From Brassica napus (taxonomy: Eukaryota; Streptophyta; Magnoliopsida; Brassicales; Brassicaceae): a stretch of 64,000 bases of DNA. Where the stretch lies: assembly GCF_020379485.1 (NCBI RefSeq), contig NW_026015087.1, positions 1 to 64,000 on the forward strand, given 5' to 3'. Below are positions 22,361 through 33,723 of the stretch, one piece after another (positions within the stretch are counted from its first letter, which is position 1; each line of letters begins with the position of its first letter). Below the pieces are notes generated by a model. The model did no database searches. It saw only the letters and a list, made by a program, of their open reading frames with translations, and had not been told where the DNA came from. A program made the position numbers and the translations under genes.

Positions 22361-25300
22361 TTCTCCCCCTTAAGCTTGAACTTCTCTTCACACATATCTT
22401 GTACTCCAATCAGACTTCTCATTTCTTTGAATTTAATCCTTCCAAGTGATTTTGTAAGGATGTCTGCCTTCTGTTCATTCCCCGGGATATGCTCAACTTC
22501 AACTTGCTCGTTTTCAACACATTCTCGAATAAAATGGAACCTCCGATGTATATGCTTACTTCGGCCATGGAACACAGGATTTCTTGTAAGAGCAATTGCA
22601 GATTTATTGTCAACACGAATGATCACACGTTTGCATACCTCACCAAGAACTTCACCTAGTAGTTCTTTGAGCCAAATAGCCTGTTTCGCAGCCTCGGTCG
22701 CGGCCATAAACTCTGCCTCACAGCTTGACAAAGCAACTATCTCTTGCTTAGTTGAACACCAAGTTATAGGACTCTCACCAAGATAAAATATGTGACCCGT
22801 TGTGCTCTTTCCATCGTCATCGTCTACATTGTGAGAAGCATCACTATATCCTTCAAGTTTTACGCCTTTTCCACGCGCGAAGTATAAGCCAAGAGAGCAT
22901 GTTCCTCGTAGATACCGTAAGACCTGCTTTAATGCAGCACCGTGAGACTCCTTGGGCTCTTGCATGTAACGACTGAGCAAGCCAACCGAGAACGACATGT
23001 CGGGACGGGTATGCAACAGGTAGCGGAGACAGCCAACACTTCGACGATACATAGTTTCATCGATATGTTTTTCACTCGGTGCTTTCGACATCTTTGCATT
23101 TATTTCCAACGGTACATGCGTAAGATTACATGTATTCATACCGGTCTCTTCAAGGATCTTTCGCGCGTATCTGTCTTGCACTAGAGTAATCCCATCCGAT
23201 CGTTGGTGAACCTCAATGCCCAAATAGTATGTTAATAACCCGAGGTCACTCATCTCGAATTGATTTGCCATTCCACGCTTGAAGTTTAGTATAAGCTCAA
23301 GTGATGATCCAGTGACAAGTAGATCATCTACGTATACGACCACCACAAGAAGCTCTCCATACTCTTCCCTTCGGTACAGAGATGGCTCTTTCGAGCATCT
23401 TACAAATTTTAATCGTCGAAGGATCTGGTTCAACTTAATGTTCCATGCCCTTGGTGCTTGTCGTAGACCGTAGAGAGCTTTCTTGAGTTTATACACTTTG
23501 TGTTCTTGTCCCTCAACGATAAACCCTTCTGGCTGTACTACAAACACGTCTTCCTTTAGTTCTCCATGGAGAAACGCTGTTTTTACGTCTAGGTGGTGAA
23601 CTTCCCACCCATTTGAGGCTGCTAGTGCAATAATCAACCGAATGGTCTCAACACGAGCTACTGGTGCGAACACTTCGTCAAAATCAACTCCATGTTTCTG
23701 AACATAACCCTTTGCCACCAGTCGTGCTTTATACTTACTGATACTCCCGTCAGCGTTTCGTTTTATTTTAAACACCCATTTAAGTCCTATTGGTTTTACT
23801 CCATCCGGAAGTTCAACAAGGTTCCATGTATCATTCTTTTCTATCGAGAAAATCTCATCCTTACACGCATCTACCCACACTTTCACATCTTTTGCCTCCT
23901 TGAAATCCCACGGCTCCTCATTTATAATCATCAGTAGACGCTCGCATTCGACTTCGGCTAAGATAACGTAGTCATCAAGGTATGAGGGTTTTGTAGTAAC
24001 TCGTTGTGATCGTCGAGGTTGCACTCCGTCATCTTCCTCACCAACCTGTTCTTCTTCGGTGCCCTCTTCATATCTTCTCCTTCCTCGACTGTAATCACCT
24101 CTCGATCGTCATAAGTTCTCACTGGTTTTATCGAGACAATGAGTTCTTCTTCGCCGTTGAACTCTGTTTCTTCTGTTTTACTCCAGTTCCATTCTTTATT
24201 TTCATCAAAAGCAACATCTCGACTAACCATGATTCTCTTGCTCGATGGATCAAGTAGGCGATAAGCCTTTGACCCCGGTTCCACACCTAAATGCACAAGC
24301 ACCTTTGATCTGTCATCGAGTTTCCTTCTTCCATCGCTCTTAGTCCGTGCGTAACACACACAACCGAAGACCCGTAGATGAGTGAGGTTTGGCTTGGTTC
24401 CTCGTAGAACCTCATACGGTGTTCTCTCATCTAGTGCTCGAGTCGAGACACGGTTAATGAGGTATGTGGAGTGCCTCACTGCCTCTCCCCAAAGGATGTT
24501 TGGTACGTGCATGGCCTTTAAGATGCTCCTCGTCATCTCCAAGAGGGTCCGGTTGCGTCGTTCTACCACTCCATTCTGTTGTGGAGTGTAAGGAGCTGTC
24601 AGATGTCGCTTAATGCCATGCTTTTCACAGTACTCTTGAAATTCTAAGGACAAGAATTCTCCACCTCTATCAGTTCGAAAAGTTACGACCTTACTTTGCG
24701 TTTCCTTTTCCACATGAGCTTTGAACTTTATAAACTTCTCAAACGCCTCGCTTTTCTCTTTCAACAAAATTGTCCACATATATCTTGTGTGGTCATCAAT
24801 GAGCACAAATATATATCGTTTTTGTGCAGGTGTCTGTGGTGAAATTGGTCCGCAGAGATCGCCGTGAACAAGCTCGAGAGGCTTTGATGCTCTATATTGG
24901 GTCTCTTGAGGGAACGATCTCCTTGTTTGCTTCCCAAGTAGACATGGTACGCAAGTTTCTTCTCCTCCAGATGAGAGTTTAGGCACGCCAACAATAAGCT
25001 CTTTGTTAATCATCCTCTTTAGCTTCTCGGAGTTTATGTGACCTAAACGGGCGTGCCATATTGACGTTCCACTCGCTGATGCTATTTGTAAGCAGTGATC
25101 TTGATCAGCTTTCAGAACCACCTTGTATAATCTATTACTCGACCGTGTGGTCCTCACCATTAGTTTTCCATTGCGGTCATAGAGGGTCAATGTTTCATCC
25201 TTCATTCCACTTCGCATCCAACCTCAGTAGCTTGTCCTAAGCTGATTATGTTGCTTCTTAGGCCAGGTATGTAATACACATTGTTCAATACTTTTATTTC

Positions 25301-26443
25301 GCCATCTTTGAAGATGAAGCGTATTGACCCCTTTCCTTTTATATCAATCCGTGAGTCATCTCCAAATCTTACCTTTCCTAAGATGGTTTCATCGAGTTCA
25401 TAGAAGAATAATCTATTTCCACTCATGTGGTTACTCGCACCATTGTCGAGATACCATACGTTCATCGTATCTGAATCGGCTTCAAACACGTTTGGATTTA
25501 CTTTTCTTTCATTGAGGTATACCACCTCGTTCATCATCAGTTCATCAGCTTCATGGGTATCTTCCTCCTTCTTTTCTACAACTTCCTGGAGCTTGAGGTG
25601 TTTGTCCGGACAATCCGAAGCATAGTGACCAAGTTTATCACAACAGAAGCAAGTGATATGAGAGATATCTCCCGATAGTCGTCGCTTATAAGCCTCTTTC
25701 TGACTTTGAAACGTTCCTTGACGTCCACGTCCTCTTCCTCTCCAGGATGATCTACCGCCTCGTCCTCGACCTCTTCCATATCCTCCAGAGTTATCTTGTC
25801 CAGAGTCTGCATACATCAGTTTCGTTTGTTCCTCTTGTTCCTCCTCTTCATCTTCAGTGATTCTTTCTTCATAAGCTTTCAACCTTCCAACAATGTCCTC
25901 AAAACTCGTCGTGTTAAGGTCAAGAAGTTGTTCAATGGAAGCAACTATCTGGATGTATTTCTTTCTTGGTAAACTCTTTAGGAACTTCTTGACAATCTTT
26001 GATTCTTCTATCACCTCACCCAACGCTGTAGATTTTGAGGAAATCTCAGATAACTTGCCCACGAAGGTATCGATCGTATCTCCATCTTTCATCTTAAGTC
26101 TATCAAACTCTGCCATTAAAGTTTGTAGTCTCGCTTCTCTGACCCTCTCAGCTCCAAGATTACGCGCTTTTATTGCGTCCCATACACCTTTAGCTGTGTC
26201 CAAGTCGCCAACTTGGAGGATTAGTGCCTCTGGTATAGATTGGAACAAAAACGCTATTGCCATATTATTTTTCTTCTCATCTTTGATTCCAGGTTCAATT
26301 GCCTCCCAAACCTCGCTGACTTTTAGTGCTATCTTCATCCTCATACACCAGACAGTATAGTTTGATGTAGTTAGCATTGGGAATTTAATGGAGGTTCGGC
26401 CAGACTCTTTGCTCGCCGCAGTTTCTTCCTTTACTTCCGCCAT
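22327..26443 (-). pseudogene. R4 Gag-Pol, two frameshifts
   Basis: The start is ATG at 26443 (MAEVKEE); the upstream in-frame codons use a non-ATG start. Gag has the usual plant Copia N-terminal region (TSNYTVWCMRMKIAL) and a zinc knuckle C-x2-C-x4-H-x4-C (CFCCDKLGHYASDC). Protease has YLDNGASNHM. A one-base deletion near 25205-25215 shifts into the integrase frame (VHGDLCGP, RTDRGGEF, NGVVERRNR). A second near 24075-24085 shifts into the RT frame (YVDDLLVTG) and RNase H (GYSDASHNV). Apart from these two sites the coding region is open, so the breaks are either very recent or sequencing errors. The last frame runs to 22327, past the start of the 3' LTR (22360). Confidence 0.88.
22343..22380 (-). 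other. R4 PPT within an LTR-spanning hairpin
   Basis: An 11-bp perfect inverted repeat (TTCAAGCTTAA at 22343-22353, TTAAGCTTGAA at 22370-22380) spans the junction of polypurine tract (22361-22370) and LTR. In the other Copia elements the same AAGCTT-type hairpin lies wholly upstream of the tract. Confidence 0.75.
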
Positions 26444-26472
26444 TGTTTGTTTCAAGCTTTGAATTGATTCTT

Positions 26473-26488
26473 GCTGGCTCTGATACCA
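26473..26488 (-). other. R4 primer binding site (tRNA-iMet)
   Basis: On the minus strand TGGTATCAGAGCCAGC, two bases after the 5' LTR. 15-16 bases fit the initiator tRNA complement. Confidence 0.9.
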
Positions 26489-26490
26489 AA

Positions 26491-26777
26491 TATAGAATCA
26501 CAAAGCAATATAGAAACTCAAAGCAATAATAAGAAGTCCTTCTCTTATTCAATCAATCAAGCAACAATTCAATCAAGCTCTCTAAGAATCACTCAACGCA
26601 CACCCACATTATTATCATCGTTTATCAATATATAGAGAGCTTCTATTTCCTAATCCTATTAGTTAACATATCTAGAAGACTTCCTAAATACATTATACTT
26701 TCCAATTCCTCAACATGATAGGATTAGGCAAATAGCTTGTTTCTTAAGTTTCCTTTTTCTTCAAGCTTAACTCAACA
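26491..26777 (-). repeat. R4 5' LTR
   Basis: 287 bp, identical by eye to the 3' LTR. The right TSD copy GGGTT follows at 26778-26782. Confidence 0.94.
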
Positions 26778-27647
26778 GGGTTTAGATGTGGATGCTTTGG
26801 CAGGAGCACCCAGACTCCGGGTCGTAGCCAAAGCATACACATGCTTAACCAACTCATCCCATTCCTTCTTTGTCACACACTCATCTGCGCTCTTGGTATC
26901 CATTCCTCTCATGTCCGCACTGTCTCCTACTGTTTCTCCCATGTAAGCTGAGTATGAACACTCTCCTATAACCATCTGCTGAAGTACATCCTTGATTCTC
27001 TTCAAGATCACACTCATCCTGTCACTTAAGAGCTCAGACTCGCTATCCTTTCTCCATGCCCTTCTCTTCATTAACCACTCCTTAGAAAGTTTTCTCAACC
27101 TTCCCCTCTTACAGCTTGTACCTCCCTTCCATCTTTCTGGCTTCCTGTTCATTTCCCACACATCACAAGTATATTTAACAAGTTCACATAACTCTTCCAT
27201 AAGGAAGCTGAAGATCACATCTTGCTTCCTCCTTTCTTGACAACATCTCGGATTTGATGTGTGTGTCTTCACCACATCTAGCTCTGACCATACTTCTCTC
27301 AGCCTTCCCACAAGCTGATAACACTCATCCTTTCCTTGTCTCAAGCCGCGGATCACCCCTCTGTCCTCAACGACTCTTATAAGCTTGGACTTGCCTAAAG
27401 TTGCTTCAATCTCACTCTTTGTAGTGTTTCCTTGAACAACTTCATTTCCCAGCTTCAGACCTCTTGTCTGACCTTCTTCAGTAGCCATTTCCATGAAAGG
27501 TTTCCCCTTTCCATGACTACTCCATAACCCACAGCTTTCCAAAGCTCTCTTTGCCCATCTTGACCAATCGCCATGCCTCTCTTCTTCAAGCTCCATGGTT
27601 GTACTAGATCTGTGCTTCATTTCCATGTTGAGATAGTTTGAATCCAT
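26778..27647 (-). CDS. R3 Gag part of Gag-Pol
   Basis: The 5' part of the R3 gene, ATG at 27647, open up to the R4 insertion. The product is an unusual Copia Gag: it has the SRWAKRALESCGLW segment that corresponds to the N-terminal Gag motif of R5/R6, a central part matching their LW(S/A)E...ERR(E/K)QD region, and a basic segment (KRRAWRKDSE). It has no C-x2-C-x4-H-x4-C zinc knuckle; sequence passes straight to the protease (IIIDSGATHHM). The break is just before that motif. The continuation is at 18757-22068. Confidence 0.88.
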
Positions 27648-27780
27648 CAGAATATCTCACACCACTCAGATAATAAAGACCAGAACTCAAGAACACCAAG
27701 AACACTCAAGAACCCTCAAGAACACTCAAGAACACCCAGATTTTATGAAAAACGAAATCACACTCTCCCCTTTTTAGCAA

Positions 27781-27796
27781 CCTGGCTCTGATACCA
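27781..27796 (-). other. R3 primer binding site (tRNA-iMet)
   Basis: On the minus strand TGGTATCAGAGCCAGG, directly after the 5' LTR. Confidence 0.92.
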
Positions 27797-28281
27797 TATA
27801 CACTTTTGTGTATTAGAGCATGATTCAACCAATCAGGGATAATCAGATGAAAAGATTAAAGAGATTAAGAGATTCTAGTGAGAGAATAAAGAGAGAGAGA
27901 CTCAAAACTCCATTAATTAATAACTGATGAGGTTTACAAGTATTAATAGAGAGAGCAACAAGGAAATTCGAAATGGGTAAGCATGTGTAGTCAAAGGACA
28001 GGCTGGAACTCCTTTTGAATCACTTGGCTGTGCTTTCTCACATGCTTGCACTAGTATAAAGGTAACTTCTCCTTTCCAGCATCATACAGGCTGTCAAAGT
28101 GATCCCTTATCCTTCCTTAACCTCCCTTATCCTCTTTGGTCGAGTTTCCTCTCTTCTCTTCACTAAGTTACCTTCTCATCCCATCAGATAACTTCCCCAA
28201 GTAGTTACTGTGGTTAAAATAAAGTTACCACAGTAAAACTCTAAAGTTACTGTCTCAGCCTCCTTGGTCTTCATCTCAATA
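27797..28281 (-). repeat. R3 5' LTR
   Basis: 485 bp, TATTGAGATG...TATA on the minus strand, followed by TSD TTAAT and satellite. Contains the 9-bp TACTGTGGT/ACCACAGTA inverted repeat also found in R9. Confidence 0.93.
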
Positions 28282-28627
28282 TTAATGTATCCAAATCAAG
28301 CTTCTTACAAAGAGATTCATCCTGGTTTGATTGGAACGACAAAGAAGCTGTGCTATTCCCAAACTGGGAAACTGGAATCACCTGATTTGAAAGTGGGATA
28401 ACTTCTTCATCCCAACTCCTATTAGAATTATTAAACTTCCTGGTGATTCTCCACCACTTTATGTATCCAAATCAAGCTTCTCACAAAGTGATTCATCCTG
28501 GTTTGATTTGAACGACGATGAAGCTGTGCTATTCCCAAATTGAGAAACTGGAATCACCTGATTTGAAAGTGGGATAACTTCTTCATCCCAACTCCTATGA
28601 GATTTATTTAACTTCCTGGTGATTCTC
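28282..28627. repeat. 176-bp satellite between R3 and R5
   Basis: About two monomers continuing exactly where R3 interrupted the array (CTTAATGTATCC, equivalent to CTTTATGTATCC in the consensus). It ends at GATTCTC, where R5 begins. The R5 TSD is expected to be TTCTC, but its partner lies outside the window. Confidence 0.9.
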
Positions 28628-29178
28628 TGTTAAGATGAGTTCAGTATATGAGAAGAGATGACTTGAGGAGCTAAGGGAAAAGGAGTTAGGAGAAGATTGG
28701 GCAAGGCCGTACAGAAGCCGTACTAGGCCGTACAGATTGGGCAAGGTAACTTGACCTCTGTGAACCAAAGTTACTTAGGTAACTTTGTGTGTTGAGAAGA
28801 AGCCTTGCTTATCCTTATCCGATCAGACTGTTGCAAAAGGAAGAAGGGAGCGCACATGACAGCCTGTCCGCGGTTGGCATAAAGCAAAAGGAACCTTATC
28901 CTTAAGGAAGAAGCTTATTGGATCATTTGAATTAAAGCAAAAGCTTATCCCTTGTAATAGTGCATTTTCCTAAACCCTAGTCTCTAATGTCGCCTCTCTA
29001 TATATTGTGAACTCATGTCATTAATCAAAGTAAGAAAGTTATGAGTCTCTCTTAGTCTCTTTGTCTCTCAATGGTTCTATACTAGACTCTTAATCTCATT
29101 TCATACTCAAATCTCGTCTAAATCACTTCTAGTCTTTCTTATTCACTCAGATTACTCTACTCAATCCTAAAAGTGATA
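28628..29178 (+). repeat. R5 5' LTR
   Basis: 551 bp, TGTTAAGATG...GTGATA, directly before the primer site. It contains a phased CCGTAC array (28706-28733), several GTAAC motifs (28744-28792) and a TATA-like TATATATT at 28999-29006. Confidence 0.92.
28706..28733 (+). promoter_or_regulatory. Phased CCGTAC array in R5 LTR
   Basis: Three GCCGTAC motifs begin at 28706, 28717 and 28727, about one helical turn apart; two of them continue as CCGTACA. The core is the reverse complement of the GTACGG array in R2. A role as SBP/SPL binding sites is inferred. Confidence 0.45.
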
Positions 29179-29288
29179 TGGTATCAGAGCCAGGTTCCTA
29201 GAGAACTTGGTTTCGTTGGGTTCTTTGAAGATTCAAGATTGAAGCTTTGAAGAAACAGTTTGGTGTTCTTGTGTTCTTAAGCGGTTCT
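29179..29288 (+). other. R5 primer site and first half of leader
   Basis: TGGTATCAGAGCCAGG (29179-29194) follows the 5' LTR directly. The rest is untranslated leader up to GTTCT (29284-29288), the left TSD copy of R6. The leader resumes at 49108. Confidence 0.9.
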
Positions 29289-29866
29289 TATGATTTTAGA
29301 GAGTTGAACAGGTATTGAGAGATTTAGAGAAAGATTAAAGTGAGATGAGATGATTTATGAAATGTAGAAGAGAAACATGATGAACTAGAGAGAGAATATG
29401 ATAAACTCGTGTTAATCATTAATCAAGGCAGAGTTTACAATATATAGCAAAGGAAAGACTAGGGTTTCAGCATAAGAGATAAGGCAAAGCATGTGTAGTC
29501 AAAGCTAAAGGGAGCGGATGGTTTGAACTAGCCAATGGAGTGCTTCACACACTTTCAGCATATTCCAAGATGCTGATCACTTTACAGCTATGCCAGCCTG
29601 TCTTATCCGCGTCTCCTTTCTTCCCTTAAACGGTCACAAGCCTCCTTAACACTCAAGGTAACTCTCCAAAGTAACTTGGGTAAGGATGGTAAGTTTTGGT
29701 TGATGATGGGTCGACCCGAGAAGGTACGGCCTGTACGGCCAGTACGGTCAGTACTGATTGTACGGACTGGTCGACCTCATACCTCATCCTTTCCTTAACA
29801 CATCCTTCTCATAATGCTTCCTTCTACCCCATCACTTCCCTTGCTTATACTCAACTCATTTCAACA
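29289..29866 (-). repeat. R6 3' LTR
   Basis: 578 bp, TGTTGAAATG...AAATCATA on the minus strand. A TATA-like TATATA lies at about 29441-29446 and a GTACGG array at 29724-29765. Confidence 0.93.
29724..29765 (-). promoter_or_regulatory. Phased CCGTAC array in R6 3' LTR
   Basis: Hexamers begin at 29724, 29733, 29742, 29751 and 29760, exactly every 9 bp. The fourth is mutated to GTACTG. In the element's own sense they read CCGTAC. Confidence 0.5.
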
Positions 29867-29977
29867 CTCCCCCTCAAGCTTGAATTCTAGAATCCATTCA
29901 AGCTTGGAACAGCCATGAGATCTTCCTCATTAAAAACCTCACCAAGGAAAACCCATTGGGACAAAACCTTGATGAGG
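29867..29977 (-). other. R6 PPT, hairpin and conserved tail stem-loop
   Basis: On the minus strand GAGGGGGAG (29867-29875) precedes the 3' LTR. An AAGCTTGAAT-type inverted repeat lies just upstream. The conserved stem-loop has arms at 29937-29947 (CCTCACCAAGG) and 29967-29977 (CCTTGATGAGG) around ACCCATTGGG. Confidence 0.85.
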
Positions 29978-30009
29978 GAAAAAGAGTAAAGACCTCATGG
30001 CAAAGGGGA

Positions 30010-32896
30010 TCAGCTCCTTGAGGAAAGATCTATGAGTCCCAATCTGGTATGAATGGACTCCATAGTCTTTTGTCTTGCAGCCTTGGTGAACACATCCGCA
30101 AGTTGATCCTCACTCCTTGTGTAGCATGGCAAGATTACTCCCAAGACAATCATCTGCCTCACCTTGTGACAATCAACTTCAATGTGCTTGGTTCTCTCAT
30201 GGAAGACTGAGTTGGTTGCAATGTGTATAGCCGCTTGATTGTCACAATGCATAGTCATTGGAGTTGCTTGCTCTATTTCCAAATGCTTCAAGATCCCTTT
30301 GATCCATACCAACTCATTGGTAAGCTTCAGCATTGCTCTATACTCAGCTTCAGCACTTGAACAAGACACCACCTTCTGCTTCTTGCTCTTCCAAGTCACC
30401 AAGTTGCCTCCAATGAATGTACAGTAGCCAGTGGTTGATCTTCTGTCTGCTCTATCTCCAGCCCAATCAGCATCACAATATCCCACTACTTCAGTACTCT
30501 TGTTGCATCCCATCCAAACTCCAAGGCTTGATGTCCCGTTCAGATACAAGAGCAGTCTCTCCACCATGCGCCAGTGATGATCCTTTGGAACTTGCATATG
30601 CTGGCTCACTTGGTTCACAGCAAAGCAAATGTCTGGTCGTGTGATGGTGAGGTAGATGAGCTTCCCTACTAGCTTCCTGTATAGCTTTGGATCATGAAAG
30701 GCCTTGCTATCTTCAACCTCCCCCTCACGTGGAACCTTGTATCCATCTTCAAGAGGCATCTTTGCTGTCTTGTCTCCTTGTATACCTGCATCTTTCAAAA
30801 GATCAAGTGTATACTTCCTTTGGGAAATGAACAATCCTTCCTTAGATCTACACAACTCAATTCCAAGGAAGTATTTCATTTCCCCTAAGTCTTTGATTTC
30901 AAACACAGATTTCAAAAACTCCTTTGTGGCTTTTATACCAGCCTTATCACTACCTGTTATGATAATGTCATCAACATATACGAGTAGACAGATGATACCT
31001 GAAGGTGTAGTGAGGGTGAAGAGGGTGTGATCCAACTCTGACTTCTTGAACCCACGGCCATTCAGAGTAGTACTCAGCTTGTTGTACCATGCTCTAGGTG
31101 ATTGCTTCAACCCATAGATTGCCTTCTTGAGTCTCAATACATTCCCTGGTTTCACAAGATGTTCAAGACCCGGTGGTGGATGCATGTACACTTCATCTTC
31201 TAGTTCTCCCTGAAGAAATGCATTCTTCACATCCATCTGCCAAAGCTCCCACTCAAGGTTCACAGCAAGAGACAATACAATTCTTATTGTATGTAGCTTG
31301 GCAACAGGGGCAAAGGTATCAATGTAGTCTTCCCCATATGTTTGAGTGTATCCTCTAGCCACCAGTCTTGTCTTCTTTCTGTCAATGGTTCCATCAGGTA
31401 GATACTTAATGGTGAATATCCACTTGCTGGTTACTGCCTTCTTTCCTTTTGGCAACTCACTTTCAAACCAAGTGTCATTCTTTATCATGGCATTTGCCTC
31501 ATCTCCAACAGATTCCTTCCAATCTTGATGTAGCATTGCCTCTTCATATGATCTTGGTACACTACTTTCATCTAGGCTCATCATGAATGCGCAATGCTCC
31601 TTTGGATAACAGGCAAATGAACACACAGCTTGAGAAGGATGCTCCACAGCCTGGGCATTGTAGTACACTCTCGTGTTTACCCAGTTGGAAGCATCTCTCT
31701 TCAGCCGTGTGCTTCTCCTCAATGGTACCTCAGCTGGTGCTTGCTCTGGTGCTTCTACTTCAGTTGCTTCCACTTCTCCTTGTTCTGGTAACTCATTAAG
31801 CTCTTCATTACTTGGTTCAGCTCCACCTTGATCAGGATGATCCGCAAAATCTTGATTCCCATCCGGCTCAATTCCATTCCCTCCCTCATGATCAAGGTGA
31901 GATGGTTCTTCAGCTTCTTGTCTTTCAGATGACTGATTCTCTGTCGACTCCTGGGACATTCCAATTCCAAGACCTTCTAGTATCTGTCTCAAGCTTGTAG
32001 CTCTATCTGAAGGTTGTGAAAGATCCTCCAGCTCTTTCCAATCTTTATCTTCATAGTAGCTCTTCTCTTCAAAGAACTTGACATCTCTTGATACAAGAAC
32101 TCTCCTTGACTCAGGAACAAAGCACTTGTATCCCTTCTGTGTGGTTGAGTATCCTATCATCATAGCTTTGATACTCTTTGCTTCCAGCTTGTTTCTCATC
32201 TCTCCCGGGATAAGAACATAGCTTACACACCCAAACACTCTTAGGTGATCTAGGACTGGCTTGCTGTTGTTGAGAACTTCATAAGGAGCTTTGTCTTCCA
32301 GGATCTTGGTTGGAATCCTATTGATTAGGTAGCAAGCCGTGATCACAGCATCACTCCAGAATCTCTTTGGCACTCTCATCTGGAACATCATTGATCTAGC
32401 CACTTCCATGAGATGTCTGTTCTTTCTCTCAGCCACTCCATTTTGTTGAGGTGTATAAGGGCAACTCGTTTGGTGAAGTATCCCATGTTGAGCTAGATGG
32501 TTCTTGAATGCATGGCCAGTATACTCTCCACCATTATCAGACCTGAAAATCTTAATCTTGGCATTATACTGGTTAGAAACATATGATTGAAAGTTTCTAA
32601 ATGCATCTAGAACCCTATCCTTTGTTTTAATTAGTGTTATCCAGGTGTATTTGGATTTTTCATCTATGAATGTGACAAAGTATTTGTAATTGTCCCTAGA
32701 TAAGCATGGAGCAGTCCATACATCAGAATGAACAAGATCAAAGCATTTATCATAGATAGTAGTAGATCTCTTGAACACAGTCTTACAATGTTTTCCCAAA
32801 ATACAAGCTTCACATTCATTATTTTTAAACATGACACCTGGTAACATTAAGCTTAAGGCTCTAACATGTGGATGTCCTAGCCTAGAATGCCACAAT
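30010..32896 (-). CDS. R6 Gag-Pol, integrase to RNase H part
   Basis: The 3' part of the R6 gene, cut from its 5' part by R7. It starts within LWHSRLGHPH, the integrase zinc-binding region, and continues with CEACILGKHC, HSDVWTAPC, SDNGGEY, GVAERKN, then RT (WQMDVKNAFLQGELEDE, YVDDIIITG) and RNase H (CDADWAGD), ending at a stop at 30010. The acidic Gln/Glu-rich linker between integrase and RT is typical of these elements. No stop interrupts it. Removal of R7 plus one ACAAT restores the frame with 39603-41229. Confidence 0.92.
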
Positions 32897-33723
32897 TAAT
32901 ACGTCCCTAGATTGCTTCTCTGGATAGTATGGGATAGATCCTTGCTAGAACGAATCAAAGACTCAAGTTCTACAAGGTTGTGGATCGATTGGTGACACAA
33001 GAGGCTGCGGAAAGGCTCCTTGATACTCCTAAGTGACTAGATCGGATATGACACACCGAGATAGACACTCTTGGGTTGCTGGATATTACACACCAACAAG
33101 ATCACTCAACAACTCGCGGACAAGCAGTAGAGAGAACAAAGAAAAGGTTTATGATAAAAGATAATTGATTATTGATAAGGGGTTCAAAGTACACTTATAT
33201 ATAAGAGAAGTTGGAACAGACTCCAAGCTTCTCGAAAACTATCAAGAGAGTAAAGGCACACGCTCTCTTGAAAATAGAAACAAATGACAAGTCTGAAAAT
33301 AAAACATGAAATGAAAGACTTATTATAACATAAGGTTGATCCGGGATAAGGTTGGATCGAGATCATCAACTAAGAGATTTGAGAAGCAAATCTATGGCCT
33401 CGTTAAAAACCTATCTTTGGAAAACCCATTGGGACAAAACCAAAGATAGGGAAAAAGAGCACACATAGTTTGCTTGCTTAGTTGATGATCAGCTTGATGG
33501 TGAAGTTGCTTGAATGGTGATAAGTGTGTCTTGGTTGATCAAGCTTCTACCAAGACATTCCTCTTGCTTCCATGACCTCTTAACCAATCCTCCAATAACT
33601 TGCGTGAGCTTCCTTGATCTTGATCGAGTCATAGGTCCTTTAGGCAAGGCTAGAACATCTCCATCAGTCGGCTTATCCAGATCCTCATCATCTCCATTAG
33701 ATAGTTGGTCCATGATCACATCA
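32897..33723 (-). repeat. R7 3' LTR
   Basis: 827 bp, TGATGTGATC...GACGTATTA on the minus strand. The polypurine tract is on its right at 33724-33736. It contains the last 235 nt of gag-pol and the conserved stem-loop (arms 33410-33420 and 33440-33450). Confidence 0.92.

Larger units (their letters stand above)
22074..26777 (-). mobile_element. R4: young Ty1/Copia of a different lineage, nested in R3
   Basis: Minus-strand element of 4704 bp, inserted in the R3 protease codons with TSD GGGTT (22069-22073 and 26778-26782). Both LTRs are 287 bp and I see no difference between them, so the insertion is very recent. LTR ends are TG...TA. The proteins are only distantly related to the other Copia elements here, and it lacks the conserved tail stem-loop. 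Two single-base frameshifts break its gag-pol. Confidence 0.95.
18133..28281 (-). mobile_element. R3: Ty1/Copia element, split by R4
   Basis: A Copia on the minus strand in satellite, TSD TTAAT (18128-18132 and 28282-28286). Without R4 and one TSD copy it is 5440 bp, almost the same length as its close relative R9 (5443 bp). LTRs are 482 bp (18133-18614) and 485 bp (27797-28281). The LTR ends are TAT...ATA, a non-canonical type. The coding frame was open before R4 inserted. Confidence 0.95.
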
